A stretch of DNA of 64,000 nt from Sphingomonas sp. NFR04 (GCF_900114095.1 NZ_FORV01000001.1:806001-870000); one strand, 5' to 3'. Counted from the stretch's first letter, positions 26,161 to 34,588 are shown. Numbers and translations are program-made. The notes: generated by a model from the letters alone, not told the origin.

Positions 26161-27771
26161 TTAATCCGCCATGATGCTCTTCGCGACCGCCTCGGCAACC
26201 TTGATGCCGTCGATCGCTGCCGAAAGGATGCCGCCAGCATAGCCTGCCCCTTCGCCCGCCGGGAACAGCTGCGGCGTGTTGAGGCTCTGGAAATCCGGCC
26301 CCCGCGTGATCCGCAGCGGCGACGAGGTGCGCGTCTCCACGCCGGTCATCACTGCCTCGGGATGGTCGTAGCGGGCGATCTGGCGGCCGAATACCGGCAG
26401 CGCCTCGCGGAACGCCTCGATCACGAAGTCCGGCAGGCAGGCGGAAAGATCGGTGGGCGTTACCCCCGGCTTGTAGCTCGGCACCACCTGGCCCAGCGCC
26501 GTCGAGGGGCGCCCTGCGAGCAGGTCGCCGACCAGCTGCCCCGGCGCGTTGTAGTTGGAGCCGCCGGCGATAAAGGCCGCGTCCTCCCATTTCCGCTGGA
26601 GCTCGATGCCAGCCAGCGGACCGCCGGGATAGTCGCGCGCGGGATCGATCGCCACGACGAGGCCGGAATTGGCGTTGAACTCGGCGCGCGAATATTGGCT
26701 CATGCCGTTGGTGACGACGCGGCCCTCCTCGGAGGTCGCCGCCACCACCCGCCCGCCGGGGCACATGCAGAAGCTGTAGACGGTGCGGCCATTTGCGCAG
26801 TGGTGCGACAGCGCATAGGCGGCCGCGCCGAGGTCGGGATGCTTGGCGCACTTGCCGAACCGCGCCCGGTCGATCCAGCTCTGCGGATGCTCGATCCGAA
26901 CGCCGATCGAGAAGGGCTTAGCCTCCAGATGCACGCCCACCTGATGCAGCATCTCGAAGGTCGGCCGGGCGCTATGGCCCACCGCGAGGACGACGTGGGT
27001 CGCTTCCAGGAAGCTGCCGTCGTGCAAGTGCAGGCCGCGCATCTTGCGCTCGGCGTCGAGCTCGATTCGGTCGACGCGGGTCTGCCAGCGATATTCGCCG
27101 CCCAGTTCCTCGATCGTGCGGCGCATGCTCTCCACCATCGTGACGAGGCGGAAGGTGCCGATATGCGGGTGCGCCTGCCAGAGGATGTCGTCCGGCGCGC
27201 CGGCCTTCACGAACTCCTCCAGCACCTTGCGGCCGAGGAAGCGCGGGTCCTTGACCCGGCAATAGAGCTTGCCGTCGGAGAAGGTACCCGCCCCGCCCTC
27301 GCCGAACTGGACGTTCGACTCCGGGTTGAGCTCGGAGCGGCGCCACAGGCCCCAGGTGTCCTTGGTCCGCTCGCGCACGATCTTGCCGCGATCGACGATG
27401 ATCGGGCGGAAGCCCATCTGGGCGAGGATCAGGCCGGCGAACAGCCCGCAGGGGCCCGCGCCGATCACCACCGGGCGCAGGCCCTGCCAGCCTTGCGGCG
27501 CCTGGACCGGCGGGCGGTAGGTCATGTCCGGCGTCGGCCGCACGTCCTTGTCGCCCGCGAGGCGCACCAGCACTTCGGCTTCGTCAACAAGGTCGACGTC
27601 GACCGTGTAGACCAGCAGGATCGCGCTGCGCCGCCGCGCATCATTGCCGCGTTTAAATATGGTGAAGCCGCGCACGTCGGCCGGCGCCACGCCCAGCCGC
27701 GCCGCGATCGCCGGGGCCAGCGCATCGGCGGGATGGTCGAGGGGCAGGGAAAGTCCGGACAGGCGCAGCAT
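26161..27771 (-). CDS. FAD-dependent oxidoreductase of the COG2509 type
   Basis: 536 residues. An N-terminal domain of about 100 residues (LRLSGLSLPLDHPADAL, RGFTIFKRGNDARR) precedes the FAD Rossmann domain with VVIGAGPCGLFAGLILAQMG. Later family motifs are ESNVQFGEGGAGTFSDGKL, VLAVGHSARPTFEML, SFCMCPGGRVVAA and LFPAGEGAGYAGGI with the FAD-binding Gly/Asp region. This is the uncharacterised flavoprotein group widely found in bacteria; the reaction is unknown. The ATG at 27771 matches the normal N-terminus; the open upstream extension overlaps a repeat. It ends about 50 bp upstream of the EAL-protein gene on the same strand. Confidence 0.9.
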   Translation of the reverse strand: MLRLSGLSLPLDHPADALAPAIAARLGVAPADVRGFTIFKRGNDARRRSAILLVYTVDVDLVDEAEVLVRLAGDKDVRPTPDMTYRPPVQAPQGWQGLRPVVIGAGPCGLFAGLILAQMGFRPIIVDRGKIVRERTKDTWGLWRRSELNPESNVQFGEGGAGTFSDGKLYCRVKDPRFLGRKVLEEFVKAGAPDDILWQAHPHIGTFRLVTMVESMRRTIEELGGEYRWQTRVDRIELDAERKMRGLHLHDGSFLEATHVVLAVGHSARPTFEMLHQVGVHLEAKPFSIGVRIEHPQSWIDRARFGKCAKHPDLGAAAYALSHHCANGRTVYSFCMCPGGRVVAATSEEGRVVTNGMSQYSRAEFNANSGLVVAIDPARDYPGGPLAGIELQRKWEDAAFIAGGSNYNAPGQLVGDLLAGRPSTALGQVVPSYKPGVTPTDLSACLPDFVIEAFREALPVFGRQIARYDHPEAVMTGVETRTSSPLRITRGPDFQSLNTPQLFPAGEGAGYAGGILSAAIDGIKVAEAVAKSIMAD

Positions 27772-27879
27772 CGAAACGGGGGTTCCAGCAGATGTGGGGG
27801 GGGGGCGTGTTCGTCCCTTAGCGTGGTGGGACGGCGCAGCAAACCTGGGATCGCGTGCCAGCCGTACCACAAAATCCAT

Positions 27880-27976
27880 CGTCATTCCCGCGAAGGCGGG
27901 AATCCATTTGCCAGGACGCTTTGGAATAGAACCGCGGGTTCAGCGGCAATGGATCCCCGCCTTCGCGGGGATGACG
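27880..27976. repeat. 97-bp palindromic repeat, family A, copy 4 (reverse orientation)
   Basis: CGTCATTCCCGCGAAGGCGG opens it and CCTTCGCGGGGATGACG closes it; the core CATTTGCCAGGACG then GGGTTCAGCGGCAATGG matches the 20.8-kb copy. It lies between the FAD oxidoreductase start and the ohrR end. Confidence 0.93.
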
Positions 27977-28004
27977 GTGTAGGGTGCGAAGGGACTGGAG
28001 GCCC

Positions 28005-28436
28005 TCACGCCCGCGCCAGCGAGTCGCGCAGTGCCTGCGCCTCGCGGTTGAGCGCCGCCAGCCGCTCCAGCGTCAGGTCGGTCTTCTCCAGTATCGCCTC
28101 GCCCAGACAGCCGCACTCCTCGCGAATCGCGCGGCCCTGGTCGGTGAGGAACACCTGGACCTGGCGCTCGTCCTCCGGGTTGCGCTTGCGCTCGACCAGC
28201 CCGGCGGCCTCCAGCCGCTTCACCAGCGGGGTGATCGTGCTCGATTCGAGCGCCAGCCGCTCGCCGATAGCGCCCACCGTGCGGCCGTCCTGTTCCCACA
28301 GTGCGTGGAGCACCAGATATTGCGGATAGGTGATCCCCAGCCGATCGAGGATCGGCTTGTAGACGCGCGTGATCGCCATGCTCGCGCTGTAGAGCGAGAA
28401 GCAGAGCTGGCCGTCGAGCGGAAGCGGGGCTGGCAT
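28005..28436 (-). CDS. ohrR: MarR-family organic hydroperoxide sensor repressor
   Basis: 143 residues of a winged-helix MarR protein. The reactive cysteine is Cys12 in GQLCFSLYSASMAITR, the position used by OhrR to sense organic peroxides. Cys108 and Cys110 (REECGCLG) are candidate resolving residues, pointing to the two-cysteine Xanthomonas-type mechanism. The recognition region is VGAIGERLALESSTITPLVKRLEAAGL. The ATG at 28436 follows GGGGAGGAG. It is divergent from ohr, and the shared 141-bp region contains repeated TATCGCGATA palindromes, so it should repress both genes until oxidised. Confidence 0.94.
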   Translation of the reverse strand: MPAPLPLDGQLCFSLYSASMAITRVYKPILDRLGITYPQYLVLHALWEQDGRTVGAIGERLALESSTITPLVKRLEAAGLVERKRNPEDERQVQVFLTDQGRAIREECGCLGEAILEKTDLTLERLAALNREAQALRDSLARA

Positions 28437-28481
28437 GGGCAGAAACTCCTCCCCGCCGGACAGCGGCGGGACAAAATCATA

Positions 28482-28561
28482 TATCGCGATAACGAATCCG
28501 CTGGACAAGGGGCTCGGCCTCACCTATTTGGTCTTTATCGCGATAAGGATTATCGCAGTAA
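28482..28561. promoter_or_regulatory. OhrR operators in the ohrR-ohr intergenic region
   Basis: TATCGCGATA at 28482-28491 and TTATCGCGATAA at 28535-28546 are perfect palindromes. TTATCGCAGTAA at 28550-28561 is a near-repeat, lying just before the ohr ribosome-binding site GAAGGAG. Their spacing fits one operator at each divergent promoter plus a secondary site at ohr. Confidence 0.85.
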
Positions 28562-28577
28562 CTGAAGGAGACACCCG

Positions 28578-29003
28578 ATGTCGGTCGATGTGAAGTACAC
28601 CACCAAGGCAACTGCAACCGGCGGCCGTGACGGCAGCGCACGCTCGGAAGACGGCGTTCTGGCAGTGAAGCTGTCGACCCCGAAGGAACTGGGCGGCGCC
28701 GGCGGCGACGGTACCAATCCCGAGCAGCTGTTCGCCGCTGGCTATTCGGCCTGCTTCATCGGCGCGCTCAAGGCTGTCGGTGCGGGCATGAAGATCAAGG
28801 TTCCGGCCGAGACGACGGTTACCGCGACGGTGGGTATCGGCCCGCGTTCGGAAGGCGGCTTCGGCATCACCGCCGATCTGCTGGTCACCCTGCCCGGCCT
28901 GGACCGCGAAGAAGCGCAGAAGCTGGTCGACGCCGCCCACCAGGTCTGCCCCTATTCGAACGCGACCCGCGGCAACGTCAATGTCGGCCTGACTCTGGCC
29001 TGA
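28578..29003 (+). CDS. ohr: Organic hydroperoxide resistance peroxiredoxin-like protein
   Basis: 141 residues, the standard Ohr length. It reduces organic hydroperoxides using the catalytic pair Cys59 (GYSACFIGAL) and Cys124 (HQVCPYSNATRGN), with reducing power normally from lipoylated proteins. The dimer is cytoplasmic. The N-terminal KYTTKATATGGRDG and LSTPKELGGAGG are typical of Ohr rather than OsmC. A GAAGGAG site precedes the ATG. Control by the divergent OhrR is indicated by the palindromes directly upstream. Confidence 0.97.
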   Translation: MSVDVKYTTKATATGGRDGSARSEDGVLAVKLSTPKELGGAGGDGTNPEQLFAAGYSACFIGALKAVGAGMKIKVPAETTVTATVGIGPRSEGGFGITADLLVTLPGLDREEAQKLVDAAHQVCPYSNATRGNVNVGLTLA

Positions 29004-29060
29004 AGGCGGGCAGCCCCTCCCCCTCCGGGGAGAGGGGCATCCCCCACAGCACTATATCCT

Positions 29061-29155
29061 GTCATTCCCGCGAAGGCGGGAATCCATTGGCGCTGATGGC
29101 GCGGTTCTACCCGCAACATCCTGGCAAATGGATTCTCGCCTTCGCGGGAATGACG
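29061..29155. repeat. 97-bp palindromic repeat, family A, copy 5
   Basis: GTCATTCCCGCGAAGGCGGG opens it and CCTTCGCGGGAATGACG closes it, with the core in the same orientation as the 1.7 and 13.2 kb copies (TTGGCGCTGATGGCGC, CATCCTGGCAAATGG). It is preceded at 29.01-29.04 kb by a short CCCCTCC..GGAGAGGGG hairpin after ohr. Confidence 0.92.
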
Positions 29156-29184
29156 ATTCCTTCAGGGAAGCGGGCCGTACCTCT

Positions 29185-29601
29185 TCAGACCCGCATGTCC
29201 AGCAGCGAACCCATCATCTGGTCGTCGGTCTTGATCACCGAGAGGTTCGCGCGGAACGAGAAGAGCGCCTTGCGCTGCTCGACATCCTCGCTCGCGAAAT
29301 CGACGTCGGGCGCCTCGATGTTCCCATCCGCATCGGCATCCTCCGATTCCGGATCGTAGCGGGGGCCCGTGCCCGGCACCGCCGGCACCGGCTTGGCATT
29401 GACGCCGCCCGCGGCAGCGGCCGCCTGGTAGATCGCGATCGGCTGATAGGCATGGTTGACCGTCTTGCCGATCGCATTCGCCGCCGTCACCGCCTTGACG
29501 GTCTCGCCGGTGGTGTTGGCGTTGGCTACGTTCTGCGCGCTGACGTTGATCCGCGCGACGCTGGCCTGGACCCCGGTAAGGGCAATGTTGGTGGCGATCA
29601 T
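29185..29601 (-). CDS. Orphan flagellar basal-body rod (FlgC)-like protein
   Basis: 138 residues. The N-terminal IALTGVQASVARINVSAQNVANANT is the conserved flagellar rod/hook signature (a helix ending in ANANT), and the C-terminal LSVIKTDDQMMGSLLDMRV matches the matching C-terminal helix of FlgC-type rods. The middle is short, Ala/Pro/Asp-rich and unlike FlgC proper. Such proteins are normally exported through the flagellar type III apparatus and form the proximal rod. No other flagellar gene lies in this window, so this is either a remote member of a flagellar regulon or a repurposed paralogue. Convergent with nothing, it follows the hydrolase gene across a terminator. Confidence 0.7.
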   Translation of the reverse strand: MIATNIALTGVQASVARINVSAQNVANANTTGETVKAVTAANAIGKTVNHAYQPIAIYQAAAAAGGVNAKPVPAVPGTGPRYDPESEDADADGNIEAPDVDFASEDVEQRKALFSFRANLSVIKTDDQMMGSLLDMRV

Positions 29602-29679
29602 GGCGCTACTCCGATGCGCCAGTGTCGCAGCCAGGTGTGAACGAGCGGTTGCCGAACATGCTTAACCGTCCGCACACGC

Positions 29680-29717
29680 AAAAAGGGCCGCGCCTGCCGA
29701 TGGAGCAGGCGCGGCCC
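29680..29717 (-). terminator. Rho-independent terminator of the alpha/beta hydrolase gene
   Basis: A 13-bp perfect stem (GGGCCGCGCCTGC with GCAGGCGCGGCCC) is followed on the minus strand by TTTTT, 14 bp beyond the hydrolase stop. Confidence 0.92.
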
Positions 29718-29730
29718 TGCTGTCAGCGCA

Positions 29731-30699
29731 TCACTTGCGAATGAACGCCAGCAGATCGGGGTTCAGCACATCGGCGTGCGTGGTCAGCATGCCGTGCGGG
29801 AAGCCCTTGTAGACTTTCAGCTCGCCATTCTTGACCAGCTTCACGCCCAGCATCGCCGAATCCGCGATCGGCACGATCTGGTCGTCGTCGCCGTGCATGA
29901 AGAGCACCGGCACCTGGATCTTCTTCAGATCCTCGGTCTGATCGGTCTCCGAGAAGGCCTTGATGCAGTCATACTGCGCCTTGGCGCCGCCGATCATGCC
30001 CTGGCGCCACCAATTCTGGATCACGCCCTGCGAGACCTTCGCACCCGGACGGTTGAAGCCGTAGAACGGGCCCGACGGCACATCGAGGTAGAATTGCGCG
30101 CGGTTGGCGGCAAGGGCGGCGCGGAAGCCGTCGAACACCTCGATCGGCAGGCCGCCGGGGTTGTTGGCGGTCTTGAGCATGATCGGCGGGATCGCGCCGA
30201 CCAGCACCGCCTTGGCGACACGGCCCGGCTTGGAACGCGCGACATAGGCCGCGACTTCGCCGCCCCCGGTCGAGTGGCCGATATGCACGGCGTTCTTGAG
30301 GTCGAGCGCCTCGGCCAGTTCCAGAACGTCGGACGCATAGGTCGCCATGTCGTTGCCGGTGTCGGTCTGGGTCGAGCGGCCATGGCCGCGGCGATCATGC
30401 GCGATCACGCGGAAGCCCTGCTGCAGGAAGTACAGCATCTGCGCGTCCCAGTCGTCCGCGCTCAGCGGCCAGCCATGGTGGAACACGATCGGCTGGGCGG
30501 TCTTGGGCCCCCAGTCCTTGTAGAAGATCGTCGTGCCGTCCTTGACCGTGATCGTCGCCATGTTCGTATCTCCATGATGTGAATGGCCCTGCGCCATCGC
30601 CTGCGCCGCCGGCGCGAGCGCCGCGACAGCACCCACCGCCAGCGCGCCTTCCAGCAGTTCGCGGCGCGTGACGCCCAGCATAGTCTCGATTCCGCTCAT
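29731..30699 (-). CDS. Tat-exported alpha/beta hydrolase, non-haem chloroperoxidase/arylesterase type
   Basis: 322 residues. The N-terminus carries a twin-arginine signal, [20 protein letters not shown], ending near AQAMA, so the full product should be periplasmic. The enzyme core starts [17 protein letters not shown]; the triad is Ser in GHSTGGGE, Asp in GDDDQIVP and His in GFPHGM, with the oxyanion [12 protein letters not shown]. Related enzymes hydrolyse esters and show cofactor-free haloperoxidase activity. GGAGGAG lies 8 bases before the ATG at 30699. A second in-frame ATG at 30561 also has a good GGAGA site and would give the usual cytosolic form. Confidence 0.9.
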   Translation of the reverse strand: MSGIETMLGVTRRELLEGALAVGAVAALAPAAQAMAQGHSHHGDTNMATITVKDGTTIFYKDWGPKTAQPIVFHHGWPLSADDWDAQMLYFLQQGFRVIAHDRRGHGRSTQTDTGNDMATYASDVLELAEALDLKNAVHIGHSTGGGEVAAYVARSKPGRVAKAVLVGAIPPIMLKTANNPGGLPIEVFDGFRAALAANRAQFYLDVPSGPFYGFNRPGAKVSQGVIQNWWRQGMIGGAKAQYDCIKAFSETDQTEDLKKIQVPVLFMHGDDDQIVPIADSAMLGVKLVKNGELKVYKGFPHGMLTTHADVLNPDLLAFIRK

Positions 30700-30857
30700 C
30701 CCCGCGCTCCTCCGAACCAATGCCGATCCGGCAGCGCACGCAGCGCGCCCGATCGATCGCTACGAGTTTTGGCAGGGTTGATACGGCGGCGAAATCGAAC
30801 GCTGGTATAGGCTCTCTCACCCCGCGGTTGGGGCCAAGTAGGTGCGCCTGTCGCGGT

Positions 30858-31751
30858 TCAGCCATCGAGGAACGCGGCGAGTTCCTCCGGCGTGCCATTC
30901 GGGAACGCCGCCTTCAGATAGTCGAGAAAGGCCGAAACGCGCGCGCTGAGCAGCCGCCGCGACGGGTAGAGCGCCCACAAGGCCACCGCCGCCCCGGCAA
31001 GATCGCCCCAAAGCACCAGCCGACCGCTGGCGATGTCGCCGCTCACCAGCGACAGCGGCAGCCGCGCCGCGCCGACCCCCATCCGCACCGCGTCGCGCAG
31101 CATCATGTTCGATGACATGGCGAGCACCGGCATGACCGGCAACCCGACGAGGCCGTCCGGCGTGTCGAGGTTCCACAGATCCGCCCCGCCCAGCGCCCCG
31201 CGCACCAGCGCCGGCACCGTCTCCCCCGCCGCCGGCAGCGCCAGCCCGGGCGCGGCGACCACCACCTGCCGGTCGTGGAGGAAGGCGCGGCCGACGAGGC
31301 TGACGTCGGGCCGCGGGTTGACCCGGATCACCAGATCATAGGCTTCCTCGATCATGTCGACCGGGCGATCCTCGACGATGATCTCCGGTCGCACCTCGGG
31401 ATAGGCCAGCGCGAAGCCCGCCGCGATCTTGCCCATCGCCGCCTGCGAGAAGAGCAGGGGCGCGCTGATCCGCAGCCGTCCGCGCGGACGATCGCCGCCC
31501 GAGGCGATGGCCGCCGCCGTCTCCTCCAGTTCGGTGAGCAACTGGCCGGTGCGCGCGAATAACGCCCTGCCCTCCTCGGTCAGCTGGAGAGTGCGCGCGC
31601 CGCGCTCGAACAGCCGGAGGTTCAACGCTGCCTCCAGCTCGGCGACGCGGCGCGACAGCGTCGCCTTGGGCCGGCCGGTCGCCCGCGCTGCCTTTCCGAA
31701 TCCGCCATGCCGGGCGACGAGGTTGAAATCGGCTAGCGCCAGCAGGTCCAT
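30858..31751 (-). CDS. LysR-family transcriptional regulator
   Basis: 297 residues from the ATG at 31751; a GTG three codons earlier is possible. The N-terminal HTH reads FNLVARHGGFGKAARATGRPKATLSRRVAELEAALNLRLFERG, a LysR domain of the type that regulates neighbouring oxidoreductases. The effector domain (about residues 90-295) contains RLRISAPLLFSQAAMGKI. It is divergent from the DUF1857/Old Yellow Enzyme/cupin genes with a 105-bp gap that contains ATAGCGGCTAT (31783-31793), a possible half of its operator. It probably controls those genes in response to an electrophile. Confidence 0.92.
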   Translation of the reverse strand: MDLLALADFNLVARHGGFGKAARATGRPKATLSRRVAELEAALNLRLFERGARTLQLTEEGRALFARTGQLLTELEETAAAIASGGDRPRGRLRISAPLLFSQAAMGKIAAGFALAYPEVRPEIIVEDRPVDMIEEAYDLVIRVNPRPDVSLVGRAFLHDRQVVVAAPGLALPAAGETVPALVRGALGGADLWNLDTPDGLVGLPVMPVLAMSSNMMLRDAVRMGVGAARLPLSLVSGDIASGRLVLWGDLAGAAVALWALYPSRRLLSARVSAFLDYLKAAFPNGTPEELAAFLDG

Positions 31752-31856
31752 TCGTTCCACCCATGAGACGGCGCGTCCAGATATAGCGGCTATTGGATCG
31801 CCTGTGGATCACTAATTTCGGGGTCAGCCAATCAAGGCCAGCCAAGGACCTCCGCC

Positions 31857-32330
31857 ATGATCTACTCGACCGCCACCGTCCCCGTGAACGCCGCCGGCGA
31901 AACCCCGCTCACCCGCGACCAGGTCTGGAAGGGACTCGAAGCCAAGGCACGCGATGCCCGGCTGTTCCTCCCCGAGGGCCTTTGCACGCGCTGCGACGTG
32001 ACCGAGGAAAGCGCCACCCACTTCGTCCGCGAGGCAACCATCGCCGGCGCCGATCTGCGCGAGATCATCACACTGGAGCCGCAGCGCAAGGTCACCTTCT
32101 TCCAGGCGAAGGGTCCGCGCGAAGGTGCTATCGTCAACGAACTGTTCGAGGACGAAGCGGGCGCACTGCAGCTCCGCTTCTATTGCTATCTCGGCCTGCG
32201 CGACAAGGCGCCGGGCAGTCCCGAGGAACAGGCCGAGCAGGCCAGCTTCGACAGCGACCGCGGCTACAAGGCCGCGCTGCTCTCCACGCTCAAGCGCACC
32301 CGCGAACTGCTGGCCGACGGCCGCCTTTGA
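31857..32330 (+). CDS. DUF1857/AtaL-like SRPBCC protein
   Basis: 157 residues. MIYSTATVPVNA, LTRDQVWKGLEAKARDARLFLP and VTEESATHFVREATIAG match the DUF1857 (AtaL-like) family, a START/SRPBCC ligand-binding fold also found in fungi. No catalytic role is established; members usually bind a hydrophobic molecule. It is the first gene of a group with the Old Yellow Enzyme (26-bp gap) and faces the LysR regulator, so involvement in handling an unsaturated electrophile is inferred. Confidence 0.82.
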   Translation: MIYSTATVPVNAAGETPLTRDQVWKGLEAKARDARLFLPEGLCTRCDVTEESATHFVREATIAGADLREIITLEPQRKVTFFQAKGPREGAIVNELFEDEAGALQLRFYCYLGLRDKAPGSPEEQAEQASFDSDRGYKAALLSTLKRTRELLADGRL

Positions 32331-32356
32331 TCCCCACATCCCCCAGGAGACGTATC

Positions 32357-33427
32357 ATGACCGACATCTGGACTCCGCTCGCCACCGACACGCTGCAACT
32401 CCCGCACCGGCTCGCCATGGCGCCGATGACTCGCAGCCGCGCCAAGCCCGACGGCACGCCGGGCGACCTCGCCGCACTCTACTATACCCAGCGCGCCGGC
32501 ATGGGCCTGCTGATCACCGAAGGCACCCAGCCCTCGGACGACGGCCAGGGTTATCTCGCCACGCCGGGCATCTACACCGACGCGCATGTTGCCGGCTGGC
32601 GCAAGGTGACCGATGCCGTGCACGATGCCGGCGGGCGTCTGTTCCTCCAGCTGATGCATGTCGGCCGCCGCGCGCATCCTGACAACACGCCGCATCACCG
32701 CCAACCCGTCGCGCCCTCGGCGATCGCTCCGGGGGACGACATGTTCACGATGACGGGGATGCAGCCGGTGCCGGAACCGCGCGCGCTCACCCCTGCCGAG
32801 GTGGAGCAGACGGTCGCGGATTTCGCCCATGCCGCGCGGCGCGCGATCGAAGCGGGTGCGGACGGCGTCGAGATCCACGGGGCCAATGGCTATCTGGTGC
32901 ACCAGTTCCTGGCACCGAACGCCAACCATCGCACCGACCAATATGGCGGTTCGATGGAGAATCGCGCGCGCTTCGCGATCGAGGTGGTCCGCGCCGTAGC
33001 GGATGCCATCGGTCCGGAGCGCACTGCCATCCGCCTCTCGCCTGGCGTGCCGACCGGCGGCATCGCCGAGGGCACCGACAATGACGATCTCTACCGCTAC
33101 CTCGCGACAGCATTCGGCACGATGGGCCTTGCCTATCTGCACCTACTGTTCGTGCGGGGCGAGGATCCGCTGCTCGGCGACCTGCGCGGGCTCTTCCGCG
33201 GCACCCTCGTCCTCAATCGCCCCGGCCGCCAGCGTGAGCAGATCGGTGCCGACGTGGCAGCGGGCCTCGCCGATATCGAAGCGCTGGGCATGATGGCGCT
33301 GGCAAACCCCGATCTGACAGCGCGGCTGAAGACGGGCGCCCCCCTGAACGCGGCGCGGCCCGCACTATTCTACGCAGGCGGCGGCGCGGAGGGCTATACC
33401 GACTATCCAACGCTCGATGCTGCATGA
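32357..33427 (+). CDS. Alkene reductase of the Old Yellow Enzyme family
   Basis: 356 residues, an FMN TIM barrel that reduces activated C=C bonds of enones or nitro compounds with NAD(P)H. PLATDTLQLPHRLAMAPMTRSRA forms the FMN-binding start, LMHVGRRAHPDN the conserved HxGR segment, and HGANGYLVHQFLAPNANHRTDQYGG the substrate-binding His-Asn pair and the following signature. The ATG at 32357 has CAGGAGACG upstream; longer in-frame versions overlap the DUF1857 gene and are rejected. It resembles NemA/xenobiotic reductases. Confidence 0.94.
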   Translation: MTDIWTPLATDTLQLPHRLAMAPMTRSRAKPDGTPGDLAALYYTQRAGMGLLITEGTQPSDDGQGYLATPGIYTDAHVAGWRKVTDAVHDAGGRLFLQLMHVGRRAHPDNTPHHRQPVAPSAIAPGDDMFTMTGMQPVPEPRALTPAEVEQTVADFAHAARRAIEAGADGVEIHGANGYLVHQFLAPNANHRTDQYGGSMENRARFAIEVVRAVADAIGPERTAIRLSPGVPTGGIAEGTDNDDLYRYLATAFGTMGLAYLHLLFVRGEDPLLGDLRGLFRGTLVLNRPGRQREQIGADVAAGLADIEALGMMALANPDLTARLKTGAPLNAARPALFYAGGGAEGYTDYPTLDAA

Positions 33428-33434
33428 CAATGCG

Positions 33435-33458
33435 GCGGGTGGCATCCTTGCCACCCGC
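33435..33458 (+). terminator. Hairpin after the Old Yellow Enzyme gene
   Basis: A 10-bp stem, GCGGGTGGCA with TGCCACCCGC, around TCCT lies 8 bp after the stop. No T-run, so termination may be partial and the cupin gene could still be co-transcribed. Confidence 0.5.
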
Positions 33459-33551
33459 CCGTCCCCGCGCGCGCACCGGAATTGGCGCCGCCACGGCGAT
33501 GGATTAGGCCGGCCGCATCGCCAACCGCCCGATCGGCAGAAAGAACCACCC

Positions 33552-33917
33552 ATGTTGCCTGCTGCAAATCTCGTCGAAGCGTTTGAACGCGTGACCGAAT
33601 ACTGGTCCCCCAAGGTGATCGGCCGCGTGAATGACCAGCTGCTCAAGGCCGCCAAGCTGAAGGGCGAGCTCGTCTGGCATGCACATGATGCGGAGGACGA
33701 GCTGTTCTACGTCGTGAAGGGCACGCTGCGCATCGAGTTCGAGGATGGCGCGACGACGCTGCGGCAGGGCGACTTCCTCACCGTCCCGAAGGGCGTACGG
33801 CACAATCCGGTTGCGGACGAGGAATGCTGGATCCTGCTGATCGAGCCTGCCTCGACCCTGCACACCGGCGCCGAGACGACCGATCGCACCCGCAGCCTGG
33901 AGGAGCAGCTCCGCTAG
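33552..33917 (+). CDS. Cupin-domain protein
   Basis: 121 residues with one cupin barrel. Motif 1 reads LVWHAHDAEDELFYVVKGTLRIEF (His, His and Glu metal ligands) and motif 2 reads GDFLTVPKGVRHNP (final His ligand), so a bound metal is expected. Similar small cupins occur beside LysR/oxidoreductase groups. The enzymatic role is unknown. The ATG at 33552 is preceded by AGAAAGAA; the open frame upstream of it does not look coding. It lies 124 bp after the alkene reductase gene, on the same strand. Confidence 0.85.
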   Translation: MLPAANLVEAFERVTEYWSPKVIGRVNDQLLKAAKLKGELVWHAHDAEDELFYVVKGTLRIEFEDGATTLRQGDFLTVPKGVRHNPVADEECWILLIEPASTLHTGAETTDRTRSLEEQLR

Positions 33918-33999
33918 GCTATGCGCACTCTCATTCTGTGTGGAAAGGATCGATCTCGCCGATCCGACGCCCGGCCTAGCCAGGAAATTCCGGGGGAAA

Positions 34000-34075
34000 T
34001 GGTGGAGCCGAGGGGGATCGAACCCCTGACCTTCGCAATGCCATTGCGACGCTCTCCCAGCTGAGCTACGGCCCC
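34000..34075 (-). tRNA. tRNA-Ala (GGC)
   Basis: Read on the minus strand it begins GGGGCCGTAGCTCAGC and ends GGCTCCACCA, 76 nt with CCA encoded. The cloverleaf pairs throughout: acceptor GGGGCCG/CGGCTCC with G-T, D-arm, anticodon loop ATGGCAT giving GGC, and the T-arm GGTTCGATCC. GGC reads GCC/GCU codons. Confidence 0.97.
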
Positions 34076-34118
34076 ATTCCCCGGGAAGGCGGCCCCTCTA
34101 TAAGGGCCTCGCGGGGTT

Positions 34119-34152
34119 GGCAAGCGCCTTTTTCGCGCTTGCCAGATTTTTT
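34119..34152 (+). terminator. Rho-independent terminator-like hairpin
   Basis: A 9-bp stem, GGCAAGCGC with GCGCTTGCC, is followed by AGATTTTTT on the plus strand. It lies between tRNA-Ala and the TIGR02300 gene end. It could end plus-strand read-through from the cupin gene, or serve as a transcript end on the other strand. Confidence 0.6.
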
Positions 34153-34157
34153 CGAAC

Positions 34158-34484
34158 TTACTGCTCGTCGTCGTCGTTGACGGTCTCCACGCCCAGGTCG
34201 TCGTCGCCGCCCAGATCGACGTCGTCGTCCGGCGATGGCTCCTCGTCGTCCGCACCGATGTCCAGATCGTCATCGCCCACCAGATCGGAATCTTCCGCTT
34301 CCGGCTTGTCGGGATTGGCCTTCACTGCCTCGAACGGCAGCGGCTGCTTCGACTTCAGGATGGGCTCGGGCTCCCAGGCGAAACCGCAGTTGATGCAGGT
34401 GACCGGCTCGTCCTTGGTCAGATCGTAGAAGCGCGTACCGCACTTCGGGCAGCTGCGCTTGGTGCCCCATTCCGGCTTCACCAT
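34158..34484 (-). CDS. TIGR02300 family protein (FYDLN acid domain)
   Basis: 108 residues from the ATG at 34484. The first 35 residues carry MVKPEWGTKRSCPKCGTRFYDLTKDEP and CINCGFAWEPE: a four-cysteine zinc-ribbon and the FYDLN motif that defines the family. The remaining half is very acidic, alternating Asp/Glu and Gly, with no fold. The family is confined to alphaproteobacteria and uncharacterised; a zinc-ribbon with acidic tail suggests a nucleic-acid or protein binder. It is divergent from aroA with 104 bp between starts, a conserved arrangement in the order. Confidence 0.93.
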   Translation of the reverse strand: MVKPEWGTKRSCPKCGTRFYDLTKDEPVTCINCGFAWEPEPILKSKQPLPFEAVKANPDKPEAEDSDLVGDDDLDIGADDEEPSPDDDVDLGGDDDLGVETVNDDDEQ

Positions 34485-34588
34485 GTGTTGCCTCTTCGCC
34501 TTTCGCTGTGTTCGGAGATTTCGGGATGTGATCCCGGAAAGTGGGGCGCGCCTTGCCATGCTGCAAGCCGCCTGTCAAAGCCGCGCCC

